A stretch of 64,000 bases of DNA from Populus alba (lineage: Eukaryota; Streptophyta; Magnoliopsida; Malpighiales; Salicaceae). Of this stretch, positions 38,853-50,715 are shown in pieces. The translations under genes were made by a program, and so were the position numbers. How positions within the stretch are numbered: position 1 is the first letter of the stretch; the number at the start of each line of letters is the position of its first letter. The notes beneath the pieces are model-generated. The model saw only the letters and a program-made list of their open reading frames with translations. It had not been told where the DNA came from and did no database searches. The stretch lies in the NCBI RefSeq assembly GCF_005239225.2, contig NC_133301.1:15686318-15750317 (forward strand). The letters run 5' to 3'.

Positions 38853-39185
38853 ATAACAAAACCGTGTAATATATATATATATTATTTTAGAAAACAAAAC
38901 AAAACATAGATTGTTAAACTAGAGAGGTCCACTTCAAAATAAATTTTATTTTTATATTTTTATTTTAGTTCCTTCAATGAGATATGTTTTTATTCATTTT
39001 GTTGGGAAATCTTCAATAAGCAAGCAAGCAAGCATGCCTTAGGTTAACTCTTACTAGCGATTTCTAAAAAAAGAAGCCATTTTTTTATCTTCCAATTTCC
39101 TCAGAATTAGAGTTGCAAATCTTGAAAAAATATATATTTTTCTTCATTTTAATTAATAGCACTGTCAGTCAATTAATTAACTTCG

Positions 39186-39221
<36 letters not shown>

Positions 39222-40409
39222 AATTGTCTGATAACTTACATCCTGCCTACCAGATTGTAAGGGTCGCACGCACCTAGCTAATTTACACAATTAATTTGAC
39301 TTAATTAATTTAATTTGTAGTCAGAATCCTAGTATAGTACTCGTCTTACGTAATTTTATATGACCACTACAAATATATATAAGACAGAAAATCTCCAATT
39401 ACGTATTAAAAATCTAATGGAAAACAAGCTTCTGTTTTTGCTACAAAACCAGTTGATCTTGTCGTAGTTTCAAGTTCCAAACTAACTTGTATCCTGTCAC
39501 AATCGCTAGCTATAAATATTTAAAAACGAGGACAATATATCGAGGTGGCTTCCGGGGCATGTTTCTTAATGGAAAAACAGTATGTTGTTGCCTTGTTTTG
39601 CATGGAAGATCCACTACTTATATATATATATAATTAACCAAAAATCTCACCTAATAATTATAGAAATGCTTCCATTTGCAAGTAATCAATCACATGTCGA
39701 TCGTGAATCCTTCAAACTAATTAAGTATTCTAGACATTATAAAGATTCATCATCAACAAGCAGCACTGCAGCACTCAACTAGCTAGAGTAGAGATCCCCA
39801 ATAAATAATTAAAGATACAACTTGTAGGCTCAAGCCGAAAAATGACTTTTCTTTTCTACTTTCTTTATATTAGAATTTTCCTCGTACTTTTGAAGACAAA
39901 CTATGCGTCCGTACCAATATCCAACAGGTTGGTTCTGTTCAAGAAGATGCTCTCCAACAACAAGAAAAAGTTAATTTAATTATTGGTTTATCATGAAACT
40001 AGTTGATCAGTGCATATCAAGAGCTAATGGAGAAAATCAAAAACCAAAAACTAAGCTCTAAGATAATTCGAGGCGAGGATACAATGAAAAAACGTTTTGA
40101 AAGGGTCCATGCTCCATATATATAGCAGTTCATCAACGTTCATTTTCTCAATGAAGGGCCGGGGAAAGGGGGCCAAAGTGGCGGCCGCCGGGGATTCTCT
40201 GGCCCCCTTGTGGAATGGCCAAAGGTCAACCAGTAGATGTATACATAATGTTCATATTATTTTCTAAAGAGTTTCTCAAGCCTATTGGAGGAAGGAGGAT
40301 GGGGGTGGAGCCCAAAGTCAAGTGGTGTTTGGAGAAGACTATCTTTTTATTTTAAACTGATATTGAGCTAGCTAGGTAGCTATTGAGCCATGGCAGGTTC
40401 TTGAGGGTT
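38853..40409. other. HIPP upstream region
   Basis: AT-rich with TA runs near 39190-39220 and 39620. It ends in an unexpectedly GC-rich island at 40150-40210 with an inverted repeat, described separately. No gene. Confidence 0.55.
40168..40207. promoter_or_regulatory. GC-rich inverted repeat upstream of HIPP
   Basis: GGGGGCCA (40168-40175) pairs with TGGCCCCC (40200-40207). The 24-base loop contains the palindrome GCGGCCGC (40181-40188). It stands out in AT-rich DNA about 280 bases before the start codon. Function unknown. Confidence 0.7.
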
Positions 40410-40416
40410 TATAAAA
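40410..40416 (+). promoter_or_regulatory. TATA box of the HIPP gene
   Basis: TATAAAA 79 bases before the start codon, predicting transcription from about 40440. Confidence 0.6.
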
Positions 40417-40462
40417 GGCTACATTTGTACCCACTCATGGCTATGACAAGTTCAAGACTTAC

Positions 40463-40492
40463 ATGAGCAACATTGATCTCCAGCAACCATGA
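40463..40492 (+). promoter_or_regulatory. uORF whose stop overlaps the HIPP start codon
   Basis: A nine-codon upstream ORF (MSNIDLQQP) ends in TGA at 40490-40492. This overlaps the main ATG at 40489-40491 as ATGA. The arrangement suggests termination-reinitiation or leaky scanning. Confidence 0.6.
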
Positions 40493-41309
40493 AGGTATTG
40501 AATCATCATATTGGCAATGGCTTCTGCATGCATGCCTATCTTTATATATCTAGCTACCACATTCTATAGAAAGAAAACCTTCACATATGCTACACATTTG
40601 CCACGTTAATCCTTTTCTTTTCTTTTCTTTCTCTTAACAATTATGCAGAAAACAGTGCTAAAAGTCAATATCAATTGCATGAAATGCCAGACGGAGGTGC
40701 TGAAAACCGTTGCCAAGCTTGAAGGTGACTATATATGATAATTTTTATCTAAATTAGACCGTTCTCTCTTCACCTTGCAATTAAAAAATTTTAAAATCTA
40801 GATTTATTTTGTATATTTTTTGTATGCATTAACGTTATTGTATCGATTTTGGCTCAAATATTTGTCTAGTATCAATTTGACTCGCAAACAATTTTTTGTA
40901 ACAATTTTATCTATAAACAATTTCGATTTCTCAATTAGAGCTTTCTCTTGGGATTCGTGACAGAAAATATTAAGTTCTCTAAAATTGCAAGATGTGGAAA
41001 ATATTGTAACTATAGTTATGTCTGTAAGTTGTTTTTGAGCTTGTAACAGGCATTGATGAGATAGCAGTTGACATTGCGAAGGGAACGCTAACAGTAATTG
41101 GAGTTGTAGACCCAGTGCAGGTGGCTAAAAAACTCAGAAAATCTGGAAAAATGGCAGAAGTCGTTAGTGTTGGGCCGCCTAAGAAAGAGCCAGACGAAGA
41201 AAAAGTAGATGATATAAAAGATAGCTTCCCTAGTTGTTGCCAGGAATGTGAGCTTGTTGCCATTGGCTTTCTCCCCCATTATCAGGCTCAGATTTGCTCC
41301 ATTCTTTGA
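40489..41309 (+). CDS. heavy-metal-associated isoprenylated plant protein (HIPP)
   Basis: Three exons (40489-40494, 40649-40724, 41050-41309) give 113 aa. Exon 1 holds only Met-Lys. Exons 2 and 3 make one HMA fold: VLKVNINCMKCQTEVLKTV with the metal-binding CxxC (CMKC), then IDEIAVDIAKGTLTVIG and VAKKLRKSGK. An acidic, lysine-rich linker (KKEPDEEKVDD) follows. The protein ends in CSIL, a CaaX-type prenylation signal whose final Leu favours geranylgeranylation, so membrane attachment is expected. HIPPs bind Cu, Zn or Cd and act in metal handling or stress (family knowledge). All splice sites are GT-AG and no stop interrupts. A dead paralogous exon lies 1.9 kb upstream. Confidence 0.9.
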
Positions 41310-42160
41310 AGAAACGCAGCCCTTCAGCTGATATATATTATGCGATATTCTAATAAACTCTGCATCTTATATTTTCAAGATCATATTGACTTGTATTTGC
41401 TAATGTAAAAACAATGATCTAGTTGACGGACTTCCTTGTTTTGTAACAAGCATGTTGCTTGATAAGAAACATATTCACTGCCCCTTTCACCATCAATGCA
41501 TGGCAGGTTCAATTTTTTTTTTTTTTTTTTTCTCAGGTCTTGAAGGTAAGTGTTTTTTCGGTATTCTCATATCAAAACTAAGTGTGTTTGTTCATGTTCA
41601 AACTCGGTTGACCGCAAAAATCATCATTTTTTTTTATGTATTTTTCGAGGCTAACCGTATTTTGAAATGCGATTGACCTGTGGACAGACTAATCCTAAAT
41701 CTCGAGTCTAATTAAGATAAGGATTGATGTATTCTCAATAAAACATCTTTCTTCCCGTCTCTTCCAACATTCCAATCTCAATCGGGATCACAATGTGAGA
41801 AGCAAACCTATTTATCAATGAATCCGGCATCTAAAACTTGACGAATCTAATTATTTTATATAAAGTATCATCATATGGAAAGAAGGCAACATCCCCTTGA
41901 TTTTCCTATTATTCTTGATCTTGTTAATTCGCTTCCTTCACCACCCTGTGGTGTAATCAAATAAGATTGTGTGTGGTTAAATTTATGATCATGCTGTGTG
42001 TGTTTCGCAATGTAATTAAATAAGCATAATGATTTTCTCGTTGGGCTTCCTTTACTTTCTTTTTATATATATATATAGAGAGAGAGAGAGATGATCAGGG
42101 AGCCTCCTCCTCCTCCTCCTCTAGGAGGGCTAATAATAATAATAATACTCATGAACAGGT
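41310..42160. other. HIPP 3' flank with microsatellites
   Basis: HIPP 3' UTR, then non-coding DNA. At 42064-42145 TA, GA, CCT and AAT microsatellites follow one another just before the TORTIFOLIA1-like relic. Confidence 0.6.
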
Positions 42161-43440
42161 GGTGGTTTTGAGCTAAAGCAAAAGGTGGATCTTGCATTGA
42201 ACAAGCTTGCTGATGGAGATACTTGTCACATTGGTGTTGATGAGCTTCAAAAACTGGCTCAATGTTTAACCCCAGAAGGGTTTGCCTCGTTCCTTTCTTG
42301 TATTTTGGATACGGACAAGGAGAAGGAGCAGAAGCAGAAGAAGAGTCCGGGGGAGGGTGTTAGGTTGATAGTTACATTGATGAGTTTTCAGAGGGCTTAG
42401 TGGGACCACCCCATTTGAGTAAGATGGTCTGATACCCCTGAACCTTCAGAAACCGGATCTTTTATAAAAGGTTTCGTGTCCATGCTAATTCACTTGTAGT
42501 GTTAAAATGGATATTATGAAATTATGAACTGTTTGTCTTCGCCTGTGCAAATCTAAATGCTTCTTAATTCGAATGATTAATGAATGTTTGATTATTCAAA
42601 GCAATGTAATAATTCTGAGCATTCGAGTGATGATCGTGTCTGGTTTATAACATGACAAAGATAGAATAGCTCAGGTTCTATGCTAGAGGGGAGACGTTCT
42701 GATTCAGCTATATCTAGACTTAAGAAGCAGAATCAAAGTGTTTCTTCTCCCAGAGTTTCAACATACCCTCCTAGGCCATCTGCAGATATTCACAATAGAA
42801 AACCTTCACTGCTTTCTACAAAGAATTCTGATCTATGGGAGGAAAAACATTCAGCAGGAGCAGATGAATCAACCAATCCCACTGTAAAGATTAGTAGGAA
42901 TGCCATAGGAAAGGACATGCAGAAATGCTCTGAGCAGGGGGCACGTCAGAGCATGATGGGTCGGACAAGAAAAGTTGATTCTGTCTTTGCTTCCCTATCA
43001 AGTGCCAATGCTAGACAAAGCGGTTCAGAGAGCAAAAATTGCACGTGGCAGTGTGTGAAAGGTTTTCTATGTGAAGGGGACATGGAATCCGCTTATGAGG
43101 AAGCTATCTTTTCTGGTGATGAACTTGTTCTGATTGAGCTTATTGATAGAACCGGTCATGTACTGGAAAGCTTGCCCCCATTGCCGGTGATCTTAGCACT
43201 TTGGCTTCGTTGTACTTCTTGGAGCACAGTTTACTTTCTCATATTTTATCTTTCATTTCTGCGCTTCAATTACTTTCAGTGGTTTGAAGTTTATACTAAA
43301 AACCTTCTGAAATTCTCACCTTCTAGGTGGTGTACTTGAGCACAATCAATGGGCCTGATTATCTTGTTCTCTATGCAAAAACAAGGGAATTATTTTGTGC
43401 GATTCAAGAATTAAATGTCACCATTTTATTGATGACAAGC
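42160..43440 (+). pseudogene. TORTIFOLIA1/SPIRAL2-like microtubule protein, broken
   Basis: The N-terminal HEAT-repeat start (FELKQKVDLALNKLADGDT, ELQKLAQCLTPEGFASFL, CILDTDKE) runs from about 42160 until a frameshift near 42340-42360. The family's C-terminal region follows only 300 bases later: RRSDSAISRLKKQ, then CTWQCVKGFLCEGDMESAYE, LIELIDRTGHVLESL, and after another break YLSTINGPDYLVLYAKTREL. The middle of the protein is missing. In the family this region binds cortical microtubules and influences growth handedness (family knowledge). Deletion plus frameshifts make it a pseudogene, though some introns may be retained at 43180-43325. Confidence 0.85.
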
Positions 43441-44251
43441 TTGGATGTCGCTTCTTTTTCTTTTTTTTTTTTTTTGCTGCAGGGAAGACTTCCTGGTAAT
43501 TTTAGTCCCATCTGAAGCATGGTTTCCAATCCATCTGTTGCTTCCACATAGGGATTCACACGAGCAATGTTGAACCTTCCACTTCGAAACCTTAGTTTTC
43601 CACAATGAGTTAAGTTGCTCAAGAAGCCCAGGTGTTCGTTATGGAGTCAGATGGATGCTGGTAGTTGCTCTGAGATGTTTTTCTTATGAGTCGTTTGCTT
43701 CATATCGTGACTGCTGTTCTTAACGCAGAAAGAAGCACGATTGTAGGATAACTGAATGAATTAATGGTACATGGTCGATTTTGCGAGAAATAGGCCAATA
43801 TGGAAAAATACTGAAGTGTACGTGAAAACTTAAGTTTATTTGAGCTGACGGCTTCCATCTCATTTTCCAAATCCCATTAAACAATCCTGATTCCTGCCTT
43901 TAGTAATCTGAGATCTGGATGTTGGTGTTGCCTTACCTTCTTTTTAATGGAAAAATTATAATGATCATACAAATCTGAAAGTAAAAATTGTTATTAGCAG
44001 TTACATCTGCGATGCTTAAATTAAGCCATAGAAATAAATATGAACCTCATGTAAGTAAAAAGCAACTGCCATATGATTGTAAGTTATGAAATAAGATGAG
44101 AAGGTGATGCTTCAGCAGCATATTTGTTTTGAGAATCTGGAATTCCAAGAAATGGAGAATAACTACTATTCCCAAACAACAAAATGGATAGACATTTCTT
44201 ACAATTTCAACTTCCATCCATAATGGAACAAGTTCAACTCAATGCAGATGC
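43441..44251. other. intergenic between TOR1-like relic and kinase gene
   Basis: Probably decayed 3' sequence of the TOR1-like relic and the kinase 3' UTR. No recognisable gene. Confidence 0.45.
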
Positions 44252-47200
44252 TTATCTCATAGGACTTGAGATTCTAAAATCAGGAGGGCTATACAGATCA
44301 CTCTCAGTTAGGGGCTCAGTTCTGCTCCTTGCATTTGCAGGTTTGCTCCTCCTTTGAGGTTCCCCTTCTTTATGATCATGACTTCTAGTTTGGGTTCTTT
44401 CCTCCTCATGAGTGTGAGGAAAAGGTTCCCCTTCCCTGCGTTCATGACTTCCAGTTTGATCTCTTTCCTTCAAAGGAGTGCGAGAAGGTTCCTCTTCTCT
44501 ATGATCTTGACTTCTAGTTCGGTTTCTTTGCTTCTCAGAAGGAGAGTGAGGAGAAGGTTCCTCTTTTCTGTGATCTTGACTTCTAGTTCGGTTTCTTTGC
44601 TTCTCAGAAGGAGAGTAAGGAGAAGGTTCCCCTTCTCTATAATCATGAGTTCTAGCTCGGTTTCTTTCCTTCCCGGGAGTGTGAGGAGAGCGCCTTGGGT
44701 CTTCATAAAGGGTTACACCTCTTCCAGTGGTTTCAAACACGGCCTCTTCATCCTTGGACTGCACGCTCTCAAGTAGTTCAACCACCTGGTTCATGAGAGG
44801 TCTACCTTTCGGATTTTGGCTAAGGCATTGGTATGCCAAGTTAGCCACTTTCATTGCAGTTCTGGATGAGTACTGCCCTTCCATTCTGGGATCTAAGATT
44901 CTCAGAACCTTCTTATTGTGGTTCAAGAGAGGGCGAGCCCACTCAACAAGGTTGTGTTCTCGGCTAGGCCTGCTCTTGTCCAAAGCTCTCCTTCCAAGAA
45001 GCAACTCAAGTAGTACTACCCCAAACCCATAAATATCACTTCTAGCAGTTAGATGCCCTGCTCAGAAAAATCATATAAGCTTATTTAATGATGGATTCAT
45101 ATCAATGATCTCAGTTGAACATTAAATAGATTGTCAATGTTTAAATTCATCTTAAGAACTACATCCTGATTTCAGTACCAAATACAAGCATCTTTCCTAA
45201 AAGAATGTACCAAGAGATGGACTAATGAGGAAGAACTTTAAAAATAGAAAAAGAAAATAGGTTTACCATATCATAAAATGATGTTGGAATGATCAGCGCA
45301 ATATGTCACTAAGCACTCACCAGTCATTACATATTCAGGAGCAGCGTATCCATATGTCCCCATAACACGTGTTGACACATGAGTCTGATCTCCCATCGGT
45401 CCATCTTTAGCAAGTCCAAAATCTGAAAGTTTTGCATTAAAATCCTGCACATTGTTATTAAAACTTCAGCAACAGAACTAGCAAAAACCTCCTCAACCTT
45501 GACCACTCTCTTCTTGAAGACTTGTGCACTTAATTGAATAAATGATACTTGCCGAGAAAAAATTCCACAGCATGATGCATGAAACAATGATCATTTTTAT
45601 TCTTTCAAGGACCCACAATTTCAATTTAAAAATGAGACACTAGAAGTAAGACAAATTTTCAGCAAGATAATGCCGGTTTGCCAGTTATTTGAACTTTGAA
45701 AGGAGGAAACAGCACCAAGAAGGAGATGAATTTGTTTGACAAATAATAACAAATGGTGGAAAGATAACTAACCGAATCAAGCAAGATGTTTGATGTCTTG
45801 AAATCACGGTATATGATAGATCTTTCTGCACCATGAAGAAAAGCAAGTCCTTTTGCAGCATCTAAAGCAATCTTCATTCTTTTTGACCATGTCAAAGTAC
45901 AACCCACTCCTAACAAACAAATAGGAAGAATAAGAACTTGTATCTTCTTCCAAAGGAAGAGAATATTTTAAGCTTCAAAATTATCAAGGGTATGACAGAA
46001 TAAACATTGAGAGACAGCATAATCTAATACTAATACAAAGTACTATCCACCTCAATAAAATGTTCTTATGTTTTCCTTTTCCCTTTTGTGGCCAAACACA
46101 CCTTGACTATCTATCTATCTATCTATATATATAGACCTGAACCATGAGATCGAACAACTCAGACCTCTGTTGCTTAAAAAGTTGAGCCCATTCCCTAATC
46201 CCTTCACATTCAATCAACAATAAAAGCCACAGAAACACCCCAAAAGGTTATTTTAAGATGGTTATGTTAAAGTTTAGATCCGTCATAAATTGATTAATTC
46301 TATGCTAATGTATAAGATTCCTTGCGACACTGTACACAACTTCACTCCCTATATGCACCAAAAATTCAAAAGCCACTTACTCCGAAACAAATGCTTTTCA
46401 AGGCTCCCGCTTGCCATGTATTCATAGACCAACAGCCTGTGCTCATCTTCACAGCAATACCCAATGAGCTTCACAAGATTTGGGTGACTGAGTTGACCTA
46501 AATAGTTAACTTCTGCCTGCAAAGCAAACAGGATACTATAAACACAAGCCAACTGATTGCCATCTTTGACAGAATAGTGTTTGCACAAGTAAACAAGTTT
46601 GGTTTCAATGGTTTAACTATGCTGTTCCTAACAAACATTATAGCATCATCATGACTTATCCAATCTCCTTCCCCCAAATGCTAATGGGCATTCTCAAGAG
46701 ATAGATATATACATGTTGTTTAATATCTCCCTCTCCATTCAAACAATAGAAAATTCTCACATCCAAATACGTAAGTTCATTTCTTGAGCATGATGAAATA
46801 TGATACTAGGTTCTAATCTCATTCATTTCACTCTCAATTCTCGAACATATCAGCATGTGTTATTATCCTCCTCAACCAAAAATTGATGGATTCATAACTA
46901 AGTCTCCCAGATAAACTTTCTACAACACACCTAATCCAAATTAAAAGGAAGTTAAGTTCATCCACTTCCAGCCATTTATGGAGGCAATAGTAAACATGAA
47001 CCCAGAACAGATAATTAGTACCACTATAACACAGGAAAGAAATGGATGTTCTGAGAAAGTATGCAAAGGTGAATACCAGCCATTCTCGGTCACCTTGTAA
47101 CCCATCAGGATTAAGCTCCTTGATTGCAACATATGTGGTCTTGTAAAGAGTCCTTACGCTCTCATCTATGACTCCTTTGTAAACAACTCCGAATCCACCC

Positions 47201-47935
47201 TCACCGAGAATATAATCTGGCCGGAATTGCTTTGTGGCCAGCTTCATTTCCTCGTATGTAAAGATATCAACGTTACCATAACCAGGACTATTGCGGAGAT
47301 CTGTAACATTCTTGGGAACTGAAGGCATGCTGGTTGCTCTTTTGGTCTCAACCAACTCTGGCTCAGTTGGTCCACTTGGAGACTGATCATAGACATGCCC
47401 TGCTTTTTTCCACAACAACAATTATTAATAAGCTACAATGCATTCACTAACCACGCACACAAATCAGCAAACCCTAAACCTTTTGTATGAAAGGACAGTT
47501 TAAGTAGCATTTAACAAGTTAGAAACCTTTTATATGATGATGTCAACTAATAACTTCATGAATTAACAGAAAATATGAGACCATTTACACGAATTAATTT
47601 CCTTAAATGCCAAAGTCAAATATTAAACTACACGCAAACACTTTCTAGAGTCCAATAAACGAATCCACTTTACTAAAATGTTTCGTTTTGCTGCTAAAAA
47701 CATGAAGGGCATAACAACAAAACAAAAATCCAAACAAACCTCATTTCCCTCATCAACTATGCCTAATAAAAATCGACGCAAAAAAAGAAATCAAGAGGCA
47801 ACAAACACAAAGAACACAGACAAATACTAAAAAGATGTTGACTTTATAAAGCACTATACCTTGGTTTCCCTTAGAAGATAACTGCCGTTGTTCTTGTGGG
47901 ATTTTGTCGCCATCAACACTGAAACAAATACCCAT
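44252..47935 (-). CDS. receptor-like cytoplasmic kinase VII (PBL17-like) with repeat tail
   Basis: Six exons (47935-47860, 47399-47077, 46516-46381, 45909-45773, 45444-45321, 45057-44252) give 533 aa. The start MGICFS is an N-myristoylation plus palmitoylation signal for the plasma membrane. The kinase is intact: [31 protein letters not shown] (Arg before the catalytic Asp, RD type), [11 protein letters not shown], the subfamily VII activation segment [18 protein letters not shown], then [22 protein letters not shown] and NLVEWARP. These kinases relay signals from surface receptors (family knowledge). After the kinase domain, about 110 residues consist of five imperfect ~22-residue repeats ([18 protein letters not shown] type), rich in Arg, Glu and Ser. 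Acceptors and donors are GT-AG. Confidence 0.93.
44370..44700 (-). repeat. coding tandem repeat in the kinase tail
   Basis: Five copies with steps of about 63-69 bases, always multiples of three, so copy number can vary without breaking the frame. The two middle copies are nearly identical. Confidence 0.9.
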
Positions 47936-49430
47936 TAATTTTGACTTTAGACCAAATCTTGATTTATGATTGCTTTTCATCTTCACATTCACCATATATC
48001 ACCCCCGCCCACATTAGCCCCCTTCTACCAAAAAAATTTTAAAAATTTTAAAAACTTCTTCTTTGGTTGCTGTAACGAAAAGTGTAAGACCAAAGAAATG
48101 ACAAAACGAGTCTCGATCTGATCTGGGTTCACTCAAATCTCAAAAGTGTCAACTCGAAATATACGGATTTTCTCAGGAAACAAACAAAGACAGAACCTCA
48201 AAGTTGCTAGGGAAGGACTCCAACGATAAAATGGGGGGGGGGGGGGGGGACAGAGAGAGAGAAGGAAGTTACTTTGTGTTTTTGAAGAGAGAGAAAGAGA
48301 ATGATTGGTAATGGAAGGTGAGTTAAGGTGATATCTTGTAAGAATAGCCGCCAAAAACGCCAAAGCATGCGGGCCCCTTCAGGGTAAGACCTATCGTTTT
48401 AAGCCCTGGATTCCTCTCTTTATTTTTAATGCAACAACACAAATTACTACTAATATTAATTAATTTATAGACTAATTTTGCCATTAAATTTCCATATTTG
48501 AGGGGGCATTTCTTTCTTCTTCCATAAATGTGGTCTTTTGTTTGTTGTTGGTGGGGAGGCGGTGGGTGAGTCTACCTCTGAAAATTGACCTGAGCTTTCA
48601 ATGAAAATTTCCTAATCTATTGTTCACCAATGGTGAGGTGAGGTGACGTCTCACGTTGGACGGTATATGTGACAATGCAAGAGACTTTCATCATTTTTTA
48701 TTGCATAAAAATAGAGGTTTTGATTTAGAAAAACATAGTCGTGCTTAGTTAATGTGAAGCCATACATATATTAAAAGCAAAATTATTTTTATTATAAAGA
48801 CGTAAATAAGAACATAAAATAAATTTAATTTTTATAATAATTTTAAAATAGATTTATGTATTTTTAAAAATAAAAATATGTTCTTTTAATCCCAGCTATC
48901 TCATCTCTGTTTTTTTCCTTGTCGTTATATTAAAAAAGTGATAAAATGTTATCTGAAAAATTATAGGAGTTAAATTCTTACAAGGAATGTAGCTCAACGG
49001 AAGACCCTTGCTATAAAATGACCTTTCATTTTCATAAATAATAATTATATAAAATAACCTTTCACTCTCATTAATTGGAGTCGTCTCCTCCCATCTTTCA
49101 TCAGCTCCAAGCAAAGTCTTCACCAACCTCAATCAGTCAATCCATATACGTAGGCTCCTTTTGTCTTTCTTTGATGAATCTACTATTCTGGTTTGCGGAC
49201 ATGCTTCTTGAAAATATCATCCACTTACAAAATCTTTTTACCGAAAAAAATTAGAATATTTGTTTATTTACATTGTTAGAGCTAATCCATTGGTTATTTC
49301 ATAACTTAATTTTTGATCATTTTTATTTTTTTTATTATTTTATTTTCTGAAAAGGATAAAAATGATGATAAAAAAAAAATAACGATGATGAAAAAAAGTA
49401 AAATGAAATAAATGAAGAATGAATTAAAAT
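47936..49430. other. kinase promoter and intergenic DNA
   Basis: Probable promoter and 5' UTR of the minus-strand kinase, including a 17-G run (48233-48249), then AT-rich non-coding DNA. Confidence 0.5.
48233..48249. repeat. 17-base G homopolymer
   Basis: Uninterrupted G17, about 300 bases upstream of the kinase start codon (C17 on its coding strand), next to an AGAGAG tract. Capable of G-quadruplex formation. Confidence 0.9.
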
Positions 49431-49469
49431 TTGGGTTAAGGGCATCATGGTTGGAAGTTTTGGGGTTTA

Positions 49470-49735
49470 ATCAAACTTTGGAATTAATCCAATCAAGGGC
49501 TTAATTGGAGAATTGGAAGTTTTGAGACTTAATTAAGCTTGGAATTAATTTAATTCATCCAATCAAGGATTTAATTGGAGAATTAATAAGTTTTGAGACT
49601 TAATTAAGCTTTGAATTAATTTAATTAATCCAATCAGGGGCTTAATTGGAGAATTGATAAGTTTTAGGCTTAATTGGACTTTGGATTTAATTAAATCAAT
49701 GAAATCAGGGACCTAATTGAAGAAATATTAACGTT
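49470..49735. repeat. ~75-bp tandem repeat in the LTR U3
   Basis: About four copies of a module with TTAATCCAATCA, GGGCTTAATTGGAGAATT, AAGTTTTGAGACTTAATTAA and GGAATTAA. They differ by small indels. Confidence 0.85.
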
Positions 49736-49986
49736 TGGGGTCCAAATTGCAAACTTAAAATCCAAGGATTATATTGAAAAATACGCGCAAATGCAGGGGG
49801 CGAATTACAGTTTAAATCAGGGACTTAATTACAAACATTTTAAAACTTCAAGGTCCAAAACGTAAATAATCATTAAACTTCAAAACGGCGCCGTCTGTGG
49901 ATACGTTGTTCATCTTCTTCAACGGACGCCCGCCGCCGCCATTACACCTGCAATCAATGGTTGGAAGAAACGGTTTGCTCTCTGGC

Positions 49987-49993
49987 TATAAAA
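49987..49993 (+). promoter_or_regulatory. TATA box of the LTR
   Basis: TATAAAA in GGCTATAAAAGCC, at the switch from AT-rich U3-like to purine-rich leader-like DNA. Confidence 0.5.
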
Positions 49994-50589
49994 GCCAAAG
50001 AACGCAAGGTCACAGGGGAGAGGAAGAAAAACTGAGGAGAAAGGGAACCAGTGGGGAAGAATTTGACCGAAAACCAGAGGAGAGAACCGGAGCAGAACCC
50101 ATAGGAAAAACTCAGAAAACAGGAGAACAACACTGCGGCATACGAAGAAAACAGAAGAAGGACGAAGGAGAAGGAGGCCAGGACATAGAAGAAGATAGGA
50201 GGGAAGACAGACGAAAAACCAGAAGAGAAGGAACCCAGAAAACAGAGGGGAGAACACGAACAGAGCAGCAACAAAAACAAATACAGACGAACACGTAGGA
50301 ACGAAACAGAGGTGGAGGAGAAGTTTTGGTCCGCCACCACACCTTCATATATCTTCGTCATTGTCCAGACCAGTGTTAGCCTCGTCTCTGGTGGCACCAC
50401 CTTCCCCCACTCCGAACAGACGAACACGAAGGAGAACAAGGGAGTAAGCGCAAAGAGAACAGCACACAGCAAGGGGAACAGAAAAGAGGAATAGCACTGA
50501 CCGCCCTCAACTTCGTCTTCACCTTCAGGAGCAGCGTCTTCAGGAGCAGCAGATCACTGGTAAGTCTTCTCTTCTCTCCCATGCATTTT

Positions 50590-50715
50590 AATTCACTGCT
50601 ACAGCAGCAGTGAATTACAATTCACTTGCTACTGTAGCAAGTGAATTGTAATACCCAGCAGGGTCACTGGTCTAGACCAGTGACCCAACCGAATCAGCTG
50701 GGTCCAGCCCAGCCC
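50590..50715. repeat. cluster of near-perfect palindromes in the LTR
   Basis: Three adjacent hairpins: 50590-50616 (11-bp arms AATTCACTGCT), 50616-50650 (17-bp arms starting TACAATTCACTTG with a single-base spacer) and 50661-50686 (perfect palindrome, half-site GGGTCACTGGTCT). A further AGCCCA/TGGGCT pair follows at about 50702-50715. Confidence 0.95.

Noticed and set aside
44354..44776. 140-aa plus-strand open frame with repeats
   Set aside because: Antisense of the kinase tail repeat; its apparent repeats come from the real gene.
49897..50472. Overlapping 112-172 aa open frames on both strands
   Set aside because: They lie in the purine-rich leader of the LTR, have low-complexity composition and mirror each other. 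No known domain.
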